Under the pieces are notes generated by a model. The model had not been told where the DNA came from. It did not search any database and saw nothing but the letters and a program-made list of their open reading frames with translations. The translations under genes and the position numbers were made by a program. A stretch of DNA of 64,000 nucleotides, taken from the NCBI GenBank assembly GCA_963082875.1, contig OY720103.1, forward strand, positions 2,790,001-2,854,000, written 5' to 3'. Below are positions 26,001 to 36,938 of this stretch, piece by piece (position 1 is the first letter of the stretch; each line of letters starts with the position of its first letter). Origin of the DNA: Corella eumyota. Taxonomy: Eukaryota > Chordata > Ascidiacea > Phlebobranchia > Corellidae.

Positions 26001-29000
26001 AGAGAAAATTTTAGCAAAAAAAAAAATTTTAGCTCGTAGAGATAAGCTCTAAAAGATGAGCTCTTACAGCTAAAAGAAAATTTTTAATAGAAAATTTTAC
26101 AAAAAAAAAGTTTAGCTCGTAGAGATAAGCTCTAAGAGATGAGCTCTTACAGCTAAGAGAAAATTTTAGCAAAAAAAAAAATTTTAACTCGTAGAGATAA
26201 GCTCTAAGAGATGAGCTCTTACAGCTAAAAGAAAATTTTAATAGAAAATTTTACAAAAAAAAAGTTTAGCTCGTAGAGATAAGCTCTAAGAGATGAGCTC
26301 TTACAGCTAAGAGAAAATTTTAGCAAAAAAAAAAATTTAGCTCGTAGAGATAAGCTCTAAGAGATGAGCTCTTACAGCTAAAAGAAAATTTTTAATAGAA
26401 AATTTTACAAAAAAAAAGTTTAGCTCGTAGAGATAAGCTCTAAGAGATGAGCTCTTACAGCTAAGAGAAAATTTTAGCAAAAAAAAAAATTTTAGCTCGT
26501 AGAGATAAGCTCTAAGAGATGAGCTCTTACAGCTAAAAGAAAATTTTTAATAGAAAATTTTACAAAAAAAAAGTTTAGCTCTTAGAGATAAGCTCTAAGA
26601 GATGAGCTCTTACAGCTAAGAGAAATTTTTAGCAAAAAAAAATTTTAGCTCTTAGAGATAAACTCTAAGAGATGAGCTCTTACAGCTAAGAGAAAATTTT
26701 TAATAGAAAATTTTACAAAAAAAAAAAGTTTAGCTCTTAGAGATAAGCTCTAAGAGATGAGCTCTTACAGCTAAAAGAAAATTTTTAATAGAAAATTTTA
26801 CAAAAAAAAAAGTTTAGCTCTTAGAGATAAGCTCTAAGAGATGAGCTCTTACAGCTAAGAGAAAATTTTAGCTCTTAGAGATAAGCTCTAAGAGATGAGC
26901 TCTTACAGCTAAAAGAAAATTTTTAATAGAAAATTTTACAAAAAAAAAAGTTTAGCTCTTACAGATAAGCTCTAAGAGATGAGCTCTTACAGCTAAAAGA
27001 AAATTTTTAATAGAAAATTTTACAAAAAAAAAGTTTAGCTCTTAGAGATAAGCTCTAAGAGATGAGCTCTTACAGCTAAGAGAAAATTTTAGCAAAAAAA
27101 AAATTTTAGCTCTTAGAGATAAACTCTAAGAGATGAGCTCTTACAGCTAAAAGAAAATTTTTAATGGAAAATTTTACAAAAAAAAAGTTTAGCTCTTAGA
27201 GATAAGCTCTAAGAGATGAGCTCTTACAGCTAAGAGAAAATTTTAGCAAAAAAAAAATTTTAGCTCTTAGAGATAAGCTCTAAGAGATGAGCTCTTACAG
27301 CTAAAAGAAAATTTTTAATAGAAAATTTAACAAAAAAAAAGTTTAGCTTTTAGAGATAAGCTCTAAGAGATGAGCTCTAAGAGATGAGCTCTTACAGCTA
27401 AAAGAAAATTTTTAATAGAAAATTTTACAAAAAAAAAGTTTAGCTCTTAGAGATAAGCTCTAAGAGATGAGCTCTTACAGCTAAGAGAAAATTTTAGCAA
27501 AAAAAAAATTTTAGCTCTTAGAGATAAGCTCTAAGAGATGAGCTCTTACAGCTAAAAGAAAATTTTTAATAGAAAATTTTACAAAAAAAAAAGTTTAGCT
27601 CTTAGAGATAAGCTCTAAGAGATGAGCTCTTACAGCTAAGAGAAAATTTTAGCAAAAAAAAAAATTTTAGCTCTTAGAGATAAGCTCTAAGAGATGAGCT
27701 CTTACAGCTAAAAGAAAATTTTTAATAGAAAATTTTACAAAAAAAAAGTTTAGCTCTTAGAGATAAGCTCTAAGAGATGAGCTCTTACAGCTAAGAGAAA
27801 ATTTTAGCAAAAAAAAAAATTTTAGCTCTTAGAGATAAGCTCTAAGAGATGAGCTCTTACAGCTAAAAGAAAATTTTTAATAGAAAATTTTACAAAAAAA
27901 AAGTTTAGCTCTTAGAGATAAGCTCTAAGAGATGAGCTCTTACAGCTAAGAGAAAATTTTAGCAAAAAAAAATTTTAGCTCTTAGAGATAAACTCTAAGA
28001 GATGAGCTCTTACAGCTAAAAGAAAATTTTTAATAGAAAATTTTACAAAAAAAAAAGTTTAGCTCTTAGAGATAAGCTCTAAGAGATGAGCTCTTACAGC
28101 TAAGAGAAAATTTTAGCAAAAAAAAAAATTTTAGCTCTTAGAGATAAGCTCTAAGAGATGAGCTCTTACAGCTAAAAGAAAATTTTTAATAGAAAATTTT
28201 ACAAAAAAAAAAGTTTAGCTCTTAGAGATAAGCTCTAAGAGATGAGCTCTTACAGCTAAGAGAAAATTTTAGCAAAAAAAAAAATTTTAGCTCGTAGAGA
28301 TAAGCTCTAAGAGATGAGCTCTTACAGCTAAAAGAAAATTTTTAATAGAAAATTTTACAAAAAAAAAGTTTAGCTCGTAGAGATAAGCTCTAAGAGATGA
28401 GCTCTTACAGCTAAGAGAAAATTTTAGCAAAAAAAAAATTTTAGCTCGTAGAGATAAGCTCTAAGAGATGAGCTCTTACAGCTAAAAGAAAATTTTTAAT
28501 AGAAAATTTTACAAAAAAAAAGTTTAGCTCGTAGAGATAAGCTCTAAGAGATGAGCTCTTACAGCTAAAAGAAAATTTTTAATAGAAAATTTTACAAAAA
28601 AAAAGTTTAGCTCGTAGAGATAAGCTCTAAGAGATGAGCTCTTACAGCTAAGAGAAAATTTTAGCAAAAAAAAAAATTTTAGCTCGTAGAGATAAGCTCT
28701 AAGAGATGAGCTCTTACAGCTAAAAGAAAATTTTTAATAGAAAATTTTACAAAAAAAAAGTTTAGCTCGTAGAGATAAGCTCTAAGAGATGAGCTCTTAC
28801 AGCTAAGAGAAAATTTTAGCAAAAAAAAAAATTTTAGCTCGTAGAGATAAGCTCTAAGAGATGAGCTCTTACAGCTAAAAGAAAATTTTTAAAAAAAATT
28901 TTACAAAAAAAAAGTTTAGCTCGTAGAGATAAGCTCTAAGAGATGAGCTCTTACAGCTAAGAGAAAATTTTAGCAAAAAAAAAAATTTTGGCTCGTAGAG

Positions 29001-32000
29001 ATAAGCTCTAAGAGATGAGCTCTTACAGCTAAAAGAAAATCTTTAATAGAAAATTTTACAAAAAAAAAGTTTAGCTCGTAGAGATAAGCTCTAAGAGATG
29101 AGCTCTTACAGCTAAGAAAAAATTTTAGCAAAAAAAAAAATTTTAGCTCGTAGAGATAAGCTCTAAGAGATGAGCTCTTACAGCTAAAAGAAAATTTTTA
29201 ATAGAAAATTTTACAAAAAAAAAGTTTAGCTCGTAGAGATAAGCTCTAAGAGATGAGCTCTTACAGCTAAGAGAAAATTTTAGCAAAAAAAAAAATTTTA
29301 GCTCGTAGAGATAAGCTCTAAGAGATGAGCTCTTACAGCTAAAAGAAAATTTTTAATAGAAAATTTTACAAAAAAAAAGTTTAGCTCGTAGAGATAAGCT
29401 CTAAGAGATGAGCTCTTACAGCTAAGAGAAAATTTTAGCAAAAAAAAAAATTTTAGCTCGTAGAGATAAGCTCTAAGAGATGAGCTCTTACAGCTAAAAG
29501 AAAATTTTTAATAGAAAATTTTACAAAAAAAAAGTTTAGCTCTAAGAGATGAGCTCTTACAGCTAAGAGAAAATTTTAGCAAAAAAAAAAATTTTAGCTC
29601 GTAGAGATAAGCTCTAAGAGATGAGCTCTTACAGCTAAAAGAAAATTTTTAATAGAAAATTTTACAAAAAAAAAGTTTAGCTCGCAGAGATAAGCTCTAA
29701 GAGATGAGCTCTTACAGCTAAGAGAAAATTTTAGCAAAAAAAAAAATTTTAGCTCGTAGAGATAAGCTCTAAGAGATGAGCTCTTACAGCTAAAAGAAAA
29801 TTTTTAATAGAAAATTTTACAAAAAAAAAGTTTAGCTCTAAGAGATAAGCTCTAAGAGATGAGCTCTTACAGCTAAGAGAAAATTTTAGCAAAAAAAAAA
29901 TTTTAGCTCGTAGAGATAAGCTCTAAGAGATGAGCTCTTATAGCTAAAAGAAAATTTTTAATAGAAAATTTTACAAAAAAAAAGTTTAGCTCGTAGAGAT
30001 AAGCTCTAAGAGATGAGCTCTTACAGCTAAGAGAAAATTTTAGCAAAAAAAAAAATTTTAGCTCGTAGAGATAATCTCTAAGAGATGAGCTCTTACAGCT
30101 AAAAGAAAATTTTTAATAGAAAATTTTAAAAAAAAAAAGTTTAGCTCGTAGAGATAAGCTCTAAGAGATGAGCTCTTACAGCTAAGAGAAAATTTTAGCA
30201 AAAAAAAAAATTTTAGCTCGTAGAGATAAGCTCTAAGAGATGAGCTCTTACAGCTAAAAGAAAATTTTTAATAGAAAATTTTACAAAAAAAAAGTTTAGC
30301 TCGTAGAGATAAGCTCTAAGAGATGAGCTCTTACAGCTAAGAGAAAATTTTAGCAAAAAAAAAAATTTTAGCTCGTAGAGATAAGCTCTAAGAGATGAGC
30401 TCTTACAGCTAAGAGAAAATTTTAGCAAAAAAAAAATTTTAGCTCGTAGAGATAAGCTCTAAGAGATGAGCTCTTACAGCTAAACGAAAATTTTTAATAG
30501 AAAATTTTACAAAAAAAAAGTTTAGCTCGTAGAGATAAGCTCTAAGAGATGAGCTCTTACAGCTAAAAGAAAATTTTTAATAGAAAATTTTACAAAAAAA
30601 AAGTTTAGCTCGTAGAGATAAGCTCTAAGAGATGAGCTCTTACAGCTAAAAGAAAATTTTTAATAGAAAATTTTACAAAAAAAAAGTTTAGCTCGTAGAG
30701 ATAAGCTCTAAGAGATGAGCTCTTACAGCTAAGAGAAAATTTTAGCAAAAAAAAAATTTTAGCTCGTAGAGATAAGCTCTAAGAGATGAGCTCTTATAGC
30801 TAAAAGAAAATTTTTAATAGAAAATTTTACAAAAAAAAAGTTTAGCTCGTAGAGATAAGCTCTAAGAGATGAGCTCTTACAGCTAAGAGAAAATTTTAGC
30901 TCGTAGAGATAAGCTCTAAGAGATGAGCTCTTACAGCTAAAAGAAAATTTTTAATAGAAAATTTTACAAAAAAAAAGTTTAGCTCGTAGAGATAAGCTCT
31001 AAGAGATGAGCTCTTACAGCTAAGAGAAAATTTTAGCAAAAAAAAAAATTTTAGCTCGTAGAGATAAGCTCTAAGAGATGAGCTCTTACAGCTAAAAGAA
31101 AATTTTTAATAGAAAATTTTACAAAAAAAAAGTTTAGCTCGTAGAGATAAGCTCTAAGAGATGAGCTCTTACAGCTAAGAGAAAATTTTAGCAAAAAAAA
31201 AAATTTTAGCTCGTAGAGATAAGCTCTAAGAGATGAGTTCTTACAGCTAAGAGAAAATTTTAGCAAAAAAAAAATTTTAGCTCGTAGAGATAAGCTCTAA
31301 GAGATGAGCTCTTACAGCTAAACGAAAATTTTTAATAGAAAATTTTACAAAAAAAAAGTTTAGCTCGTAGAGATAAGCTCTAAGAGATGAGCTCTTACAG
31401 CTAAAAGAAAATTTTTAATAGAAAATTTTACAAAAAAAAAGTTTAGCTCGTAGAGATAAGCTCTAAGAGATGAGCTCTTACAGCTAAGAGAAAATTTTAG
31501 CAAAAAAAAAAATTTTAGCTCGTAGAGATAAGCTCTAAGAGATGAGCTCTTACAGCTAAAAGAAAATTTTTAATAGAAAATTTTACAAAAAAAAAGTTTA
31601 GCTCGTAGAGATAAGCTCTAAGAGATGAGCTCTTACAGCTAAGAGAAAATTTTAGCAAAAAAAAAAATTTTAGCTCGTAGAGATAAGCTCTAAGAGATGA
31701 GCTCTTACAGCTAAAAGAAAATTTTTAATAGAAAATTTTACAAAAAAAAAGTTTAGCTCGTAGAGATAAGCTCTAAGAGATGAGCTCTTACAGCTAAGAG
31801 AAAATTTTAGCAAAAAAAAAAATTTTAGCTCGTAGAGATAAGCTCTAAGAGATGAGCTCTTACAGCTAAAAGAAAATTTTTAATAGAAAATTTTACAAAA
31901 AAAAAGTTTAGCTCGTAGAGATAAGCTCTAAGAGATGAGCTCTTACAGCTAAGAGAAAATTTTAGCAAAAAAAAAAATTTTAGCTCGTAGAGATAAGCTC

Positions 32001-33961
32001 TAAGAGATGAGCTCTTACAGCTAAAAGAAAATTTTTAATAGAAAATTTTACAAAAAAAAGGTTTAGCTCGTAGAGATAAGCTCTAAGAGATGAGCTCTTA
32101 CAGCTAAGAGAAAATTTTAGCAAAAAAAAAAATTTTAGCTCGTAGAGATAAGCTCTAAGAGATGAGCTCTTACAGCTAAAAGAAAATTTTTAATAGAAAA
32201 TTTTACAAAAAAAAAGTTTAGCTCGTAGAGATAAGCTCTAAGAGATGAGCTCTTACAGCTAAGAGAAAATTTTAGCAAAAAAAAAATTTTAGCTCGTAGA
32301 GATAAGCTCTAAGAGATGAGCTCTTACAGCTAAAAGAAAATTTTTAATAGAAAATTTTACAAAAAAAAAGTTTAGCTCGTAGAGATAAGCTCTAAGAGAT
32401 GAGCTCTTACAGCTAAAAGAAAATTTTTAATAGAAAATTTTACAAAAAAAAAGTTTAGCTCGTAGAGATAAGCTCTAAGAGATGAGCTCTTACAGCTAAG
32501 AGAAAATTTTAGCAAAAAAAAAAATTTTAGCTCGTAGAGATAAGCTCTAAGAGATGAGCTCTTACAGCTAAAAGAAAATTTTTAATAGAAAATTTTACAA
32601 AAAAAAAGTTTAGCTCGTAGAGATAAGCTCTAAGAGATGAGCTCTTACAGCTAAGAGAAAATTTTAGCAAAAAAAAAAATTTTAGCTCGTAGAGATAAGC
32701 TCTAAGAGATGAGCTCTTACAGCTAAAAGAAAATTTTTAATAGAAAATTTTACAAAAAAAAAGTTTAGCTCGTAGAGATAAGCTCTAAGAGATGAGCTCT
32801 TACAGCTAAGAGAAAATTTTAGCAAAAAAAAAAATTTTAGCTCGCAGAGATAAGCTCTAAGAGATGAGCTCTTACAGCTAAAAGAAAATTTTTAATAGAA
32901 AATTTTACAAAAAAAAAGTTTAGCTCGTAGAGATAAGCTCTAAGAGATGAGCTCTTACAGCTAAGAGAAAATTTTAGCAAAAAAAAAAATTTTAGCTCGT
33001 AGAGATAAGCTCTAAGAGATGAGCTCTTACAGCTAAAAGAAAATTTTTAATAGAAAATTTTACAAAAAAAAAGTTTAGCTCGTAGAGATAAGCTCTAAGA
33101 GATGAGCTCTTACAGCTAAGAGAAAATTTTAGCAAAAAAAAAAATTTTAGCTCGTAGAGATAAGCTCTAAGAGATGAGCTCTTACAGCTAAAAGAAAATT
33201 TTTAATAGAAAATTTTACAAAAAAAAAGTTTAGCTCGTAGAGATAAGCTCTAAGAGATGAGCTCTTACAGCTAAAAGAAAATTTTAGCAAAAAAAAAAAT
33301 TTTAGCTCGTAGAGATAAGCTCTAAGAGATGAGCTCTTACAGCTAAAAGAAAATTTTTAATAGAAAATTTTACAAAAAAAAAGTTTAGCTCGTAGAGATA
33401 AGCTCTAAGAGATGAGCTCTTACAGCTAAGAGAAAATTTTAGCAAAAAAAAAAATTTTAGCTCGTAGAGATAAGCTCTAAGAGATGAGCTCTTACAGCTA
33501 AAAGAAAATTTTTAATAGAAAATTTTACAAAAAAAAAGTTTAGCTCGCAGAGATAAGCTCTAAGAGATGAGCTCTTACAGCTAAAAGAAAATTTTTAATA
33601 GAAAATTTTACAAAAAAAAAGTTTAGCTCGTAGAGATAAGCTCTAAGAGATGAGCTCTTACAGCTAAGAGAAAATTTTAGCAAAAAAAAAATTTTAGCTC
33701 GTAGAGATAAGCTCTAAGAGATGAGCTCTTACAGCTAAAAGAAAATTTTTAATAGAAAATTTTACAAAAAAAAAGTTTAGCTCGTAGAGATAAGCTCTAA
33801 GAGATGAGCTCTTACAGCTAAGAGAAAATTTTAGCAAAAAAAAAATTTTAGCTCGTAGAGATAAGCTCTAAGAGATGAGCTCTTACAGCTAAAAGAAAAT
33901 TTTTAATAGAAAATTTTACAAAAAAAAAGTTTAGCTCGTAGAGATAAGCTCTAAGAGATGA
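11058..33961. repeat. Satellite array of about 22.9 kb with higher-order structure
   Basis: Head-to-tail monomers share the core AGCTCTTAGAGATAAGCTCT, AAGAGATGAGCTCTTACAGC. Two lengths alternate: a long form (about 84 bp) ending AGAAAATTTTTAATAG, AAAATTTTAC and an A tract, and a short form (about 71 bp) ending AGAGAAAATTTTAGC and an A tract. In 31501-31966 the dimer period is exactly 155 bp. At about 77 bp per monomer the array holds about 300 units. Two core subfamilies, GCTCTTAGAG and GCTCGTAGAG, occupy alternating blocks: GTAG dominates about 16.8-18.3, 21.5-23.0, 24.4-26.6 and 28.3-33.96 kb. The left edge (11058-11300) is diverged; the right edge stops abruptly within a monomer. No gene lies inside. 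Copy number could be wrong in an assembly. Confidence 0.97.
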
Positions 33962-33964
33962 TCT

Positions 33965-34344
33965 GGCGACTACGTCGCCGAAGACGGCGGGTCACCTCTG
34001 CCGAAGCTGGGTATCGAACCCAGCATAGCCGACTCGCAAGTATTCGACTGTTCCACACCAGCAAGCGTGGCGCCACCTAATCTTCTGCATTTTGAAGGGT
34101 ACATTTGTTCAAACGTAGACACTTGGTTGAAAGATTTGTCCAAAACATTGTTCCATCGACCCTTCAAGGATACCCAACCGAGGAATCGAACCCGAGTTGG
34201 ATGCTTTGCAGCCTGGTGGTCTAACCACTGAACTAACGCGGGAGATGAAAGGTCCCGGTTTATTTACATAGATATTTAAACGTAGATACTTGGTTGAAAG
34301 ATTTGTTTAAAACAATGTTCTGTCCACTCTACAAGAATACCCAA
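33965..34344 (-). mobile_element. Composite SINE-like element with two tRNA-like modules
   Basis: On the minus strand, a tRNA-like module lies at about 34170-34242: TTAGTTCAGTGGTTAGA as A box, GGGTTCGATTCC as B box. A second lies at about 34003-34073, with a perfect T arm CTGGG-TTCGATA-CCCAG. Each is preceded on that strand by a copy of a 74-bp block containing AACGTAGACACTTGGTTGAA (34106-34183 and 34271-34344). The order block-tRNA-block-tRNA looks like a duplicated or dimeric SINE. It abuts the satellite's right edge. Not related in sequence to the GGTTCAATCCC SINE family elsewhere in the window. Confidence 0.6.
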
Positions 34345-35312
34345 CACTGAAATTTGCCAAAAACCTGATTTTAAAAACGTTAAACCAACTCAAATCAGAT
34401 TGTACCGTTAAACTGACTCAAATCAGATGGTAAGGACTCTTTTTGCCCTAAAACACCCAAAAGTATTTATTTTAAATTTTATACTTATTTTTTTACTGCA
34501 AGATGGTGCACGAGAGTAGTTTTTTTTAATTTTTTTTTGATAAAAACGTGATTTTTAATTTGTTAAAAACAGATTTAAAACGTCAGGACGGCTTATAGTA
34601 GACTGTTAATGCCTTTTTTGCAAAAAGTGCCAAAATATTTTTTTTTATTTTCGGCCAAATTCAGCAAAAACACCAAGGCTATACCCTTGTAGAAAATGCC
34701 AAAAATCGCTGTTTTGGGGGAAAAAATAAGTCACCGAAATGTGACAAAAACTTGATTTTAAAGACGTTAAACTGACTCAAATTAGATTGTAAGTAATTTT
34801 TTTGCTCCAAAATACCCAAAAGTATTTATTTTAAATTTTATATTTATTTTTTTTACTGCAAGCTGGTGCACAAGAGTCGCTTTTTCATAAATTTTATTTT
34901 TTGATAAAAAAGGTGATTTTTAAATTGTTAAAAACAGATTTAAAACGTTTGGATGGGTTATAGTAGACTGTATATGCCTTTTTTGCTAAAAAATGCCAAA
35001 ATATTTTTTTTTTATTTTCGGCCAAATTCAGCAAAAACACCAAGGCTTATACCCTTATAGAAAATGCCAAAAATCGCTGTTTTGGGGGAAAAAATAAGTC
35101 ACCGAAATGTGACAAAAACTTGATTTTAAAGACGTTAAACTGACTCAAATTAGATTGTAAGTAATTTTTTTGCTCCAAAATACCCAAAAGTATTTTTTTT
35201 AATTATATAATTATTTTTTTACTGCAAGATATGGTGCACGAGTTTTTTTTTTTAAATTTATTTTTTAATAAAAACGTGTTTTTTAAATTGTTTAAAACAG
35301 GTTTAAAACATG
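34344..35312 (+). repeat. Tandem repeat, unit about 368 bp, about 2.6 copies
   Basis: The mark TCACCGAAATGTGACAAAAA occurs at 34731 and 35099, a spacing of 368 bp. A diverged first copy starts near 34344 and a partial third ends near 35312. Shared internal blocks include CTTGATTTTAAAGACGTTAA, ACTGCAAG then TGGTGCA, TTTTCGGCCAAATTCAGCA, and AAAATCGCTGTTTTGGGGG. The first copy has an internal duplication of a CTCAAATCAGAT block near 34390-34430. No coding potential; it sits immediately upstream of ASCC1. Confidence 0.85.
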
Positions 35313-35459
35313 GCTGATTTCTTTATAAAATAAAACCGCTAGACGACAGTACATAATTGGCGTGCAAATAATGGCGTGCATTTTTATGTAGACAGGCGTG
35401 CATTTTTAAGTCTCGTGCACGCCAATTTCCAGAACCAACTCACAGTTATTTTAGATGCC

Positions 35460-36752
35460 ATGGATATTCTTAATCCCTGTGTTGTTAATATAGATGGCCG
35501 CTTGTATTGTAATTATAGAGCTGCAAGAGATAGAATACCTGAAAAAGTTTTAACCTCACAAAAAGGAAGAATACTAGCTTGGGACGAAGAACCAGAACCA
35601 CTTGATACGAAAGAGGAAAATGAAGTTAAAAAAGTTAATGGAAGGTGAACTTATAACAACCTGTATTTATGGTTTTAACAAACTTAACTCTGGCTTTAAA
35701 TAGTTAGGGACTAAAAACTAATTTGCAATTAAGTTTGAGGGCTAATCTTTTTTAACTGTTTGACAATTTTATGTTACAGGTATCAGTTATCAATTTCTAT
35801 TCCAAGTGCCTTCTTTAAATACATAATTGGAACAGGTGGTAGCACAAAGAAAAAGTTAGAACAAGAAACCAACGTCCGAATCCAGATACCTCCAAAAGGA
35901 ACAGAAGGAGAGATTGTCATTTCTTCAAGAGAGTCCCCATCACTTTTTAAAGCGAAGACAAGAATAGAGATGATATTGTCAGCAAAAAGATGGAAGGAGC
36001 CATTTACCCATTTTATTTCAATTGCTTTAAATGGCGATGATGTAAAACGAAATTTTCTAAAATTTCAAGAATTGGTTTTACAACATTATTCCTCGGAGCG
36101 TGGGATCGACGAAAGCATTTTCCAAAATCCCTGCAAACTTCATCTTACAATATGTATCCTCAGCTTGCTCAACCAACAAGAAGTGGATGCTGCAAATGAC
36201 ATCTTGGATACCTTTTCAAACGAACAGTTGCCGAAAATTATTCAAGGAGCACCCCTTGAAGTGGAGGTTAAAGGATTAGAGTACATGAACGACGATCCAA
36301 CTGCGGTGGACGTTTTATATGCAAAGGTTTAAAAACAAATTTTTATAGGGGTTAGCTTAAATATTGTTTGCTATTATTTCAAAAAAGCTTTAAAATTTAA
36401 ACAGGTACAGTGCTCCGATGGTTCAGACCGACTTCAACAACTTGCTGATCAACTGAACAATGCGTTTACCAATGCTGGGTTGACAGAAAAACAATATGAT
36501 CAAGTCAAAGTGCATGGGACGTTAATGAACACTAAACTGCGCAAAGATGCTAATGTGCCAATGCTGACAAAGTACAACAAAAGGGCTTATAATGTCCAAC
36601 GAGAAACATTCAATGCTGAAAAGATTTTATCAAGATATGAGGGTTTCAAGTTTGGAAAAATGCACATTAAAGAAGTTTATTTAACTGAAAGGTTTTCAGG
36701 AACAACTGATGATGGGTTTTGGAAAGCAGCTGGAAGCCTGAAGCTTCCTTGA
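35460..36752 (+). CDS. ASCC1: Activating signal cointegrator 1 complex subunit 1
   Basis: Subunit of the ASC-1 complex, which acts in transcriptional coactivation and, with ASCC3, in alkylation-damage repair. Exons 35460-35644, 35780-36326, 36405-36752 join in phase to 359 residues, close to the human length. The start MDILNPCVVNIDGR aligns with human MEVLRPQLIRIDGR and has a strong Kozak context (GCCATGG). The frame stays open upstream to an ATG at 35376, but I prefer 35460. A KH domain (about residues 62-125) has the loop GTGGS. A C-terminal 2H phosphoesterase-like domain keeps both H-x-T motifs: HLT in KLHLTICIL and HGT in VKVHGTLMNT. EYMNDDP and VDVLYAKV match the family. An AATAAA lies at 36840-36845. 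The 3' end faces MRTO4, stop to stop about 190 bp. Confidence 0.95.
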
Positions 36753-36839
36753 TAACTAAATTGTAGCAAATAATTTGTATTGACATTAAATTTGTGTTGT
36801 AACTCCTTTGATAAAGGCTGTGTGCAATTAAAAACAACA

Positions 36840-36845
36840 AATAAA
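36840..36845 (+). terminator. Poly(A) signal of ASCC1
   Basis: AATAAA 88 bp after the ASCC1 stop codon, in the short gap before the convergent MRTO4 gene. It is the only canonical hexamer in that gap on the plus strand. Confidence 0.5.
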
Positions 36846-36938
36846 TATCCTAGTCTTATCTTTACAGATGCATACCTAAGACAATAACAGTTACCTCTTG
36901 ATGCCCACAATGAAAAACAACATTTTTGTAATCAAAAA

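Noticed and set aside
16817-31266. Eight near-identical minus-strand open frames of 70-71 residues (LKFSLSCKSSSLRAYLYEL type) inside the satellite
   Set aside because: They appear only in the GTAG blocks, where the T-to-G change turns a TAA on the minus strand into TAC, and where units of suitable length keep frame by chance. They are translated repeat, with no promoter, splice context or independent conservation.
11058-33961. CRISPR-like array
   Set aside because: The repeats are contiguous monomers, the spacers are not unique, and the surrounding genes are animal. It is a satellite.
33970-34167. Minus-strand open frame of 65 residues
   Set aside because: It crosses the tRNA-like modules of the SINE composite; composition and position explain it.
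34003-34242. Functional tRNA genes
   Set aside because: B boxes are good and one T arm is perfect, but acceptor and anticodon stems do not pair well and the segments sit in a repeated SINE-like structure.
35376-35459. Longer ASCC1 N-terminus from the upstream in-frame ATG
   Set aside because: The family begins at the equivalent of MDIL, and the ATG at 35460 has the better initiation context; the upstream part has no similarity to ASCC1.
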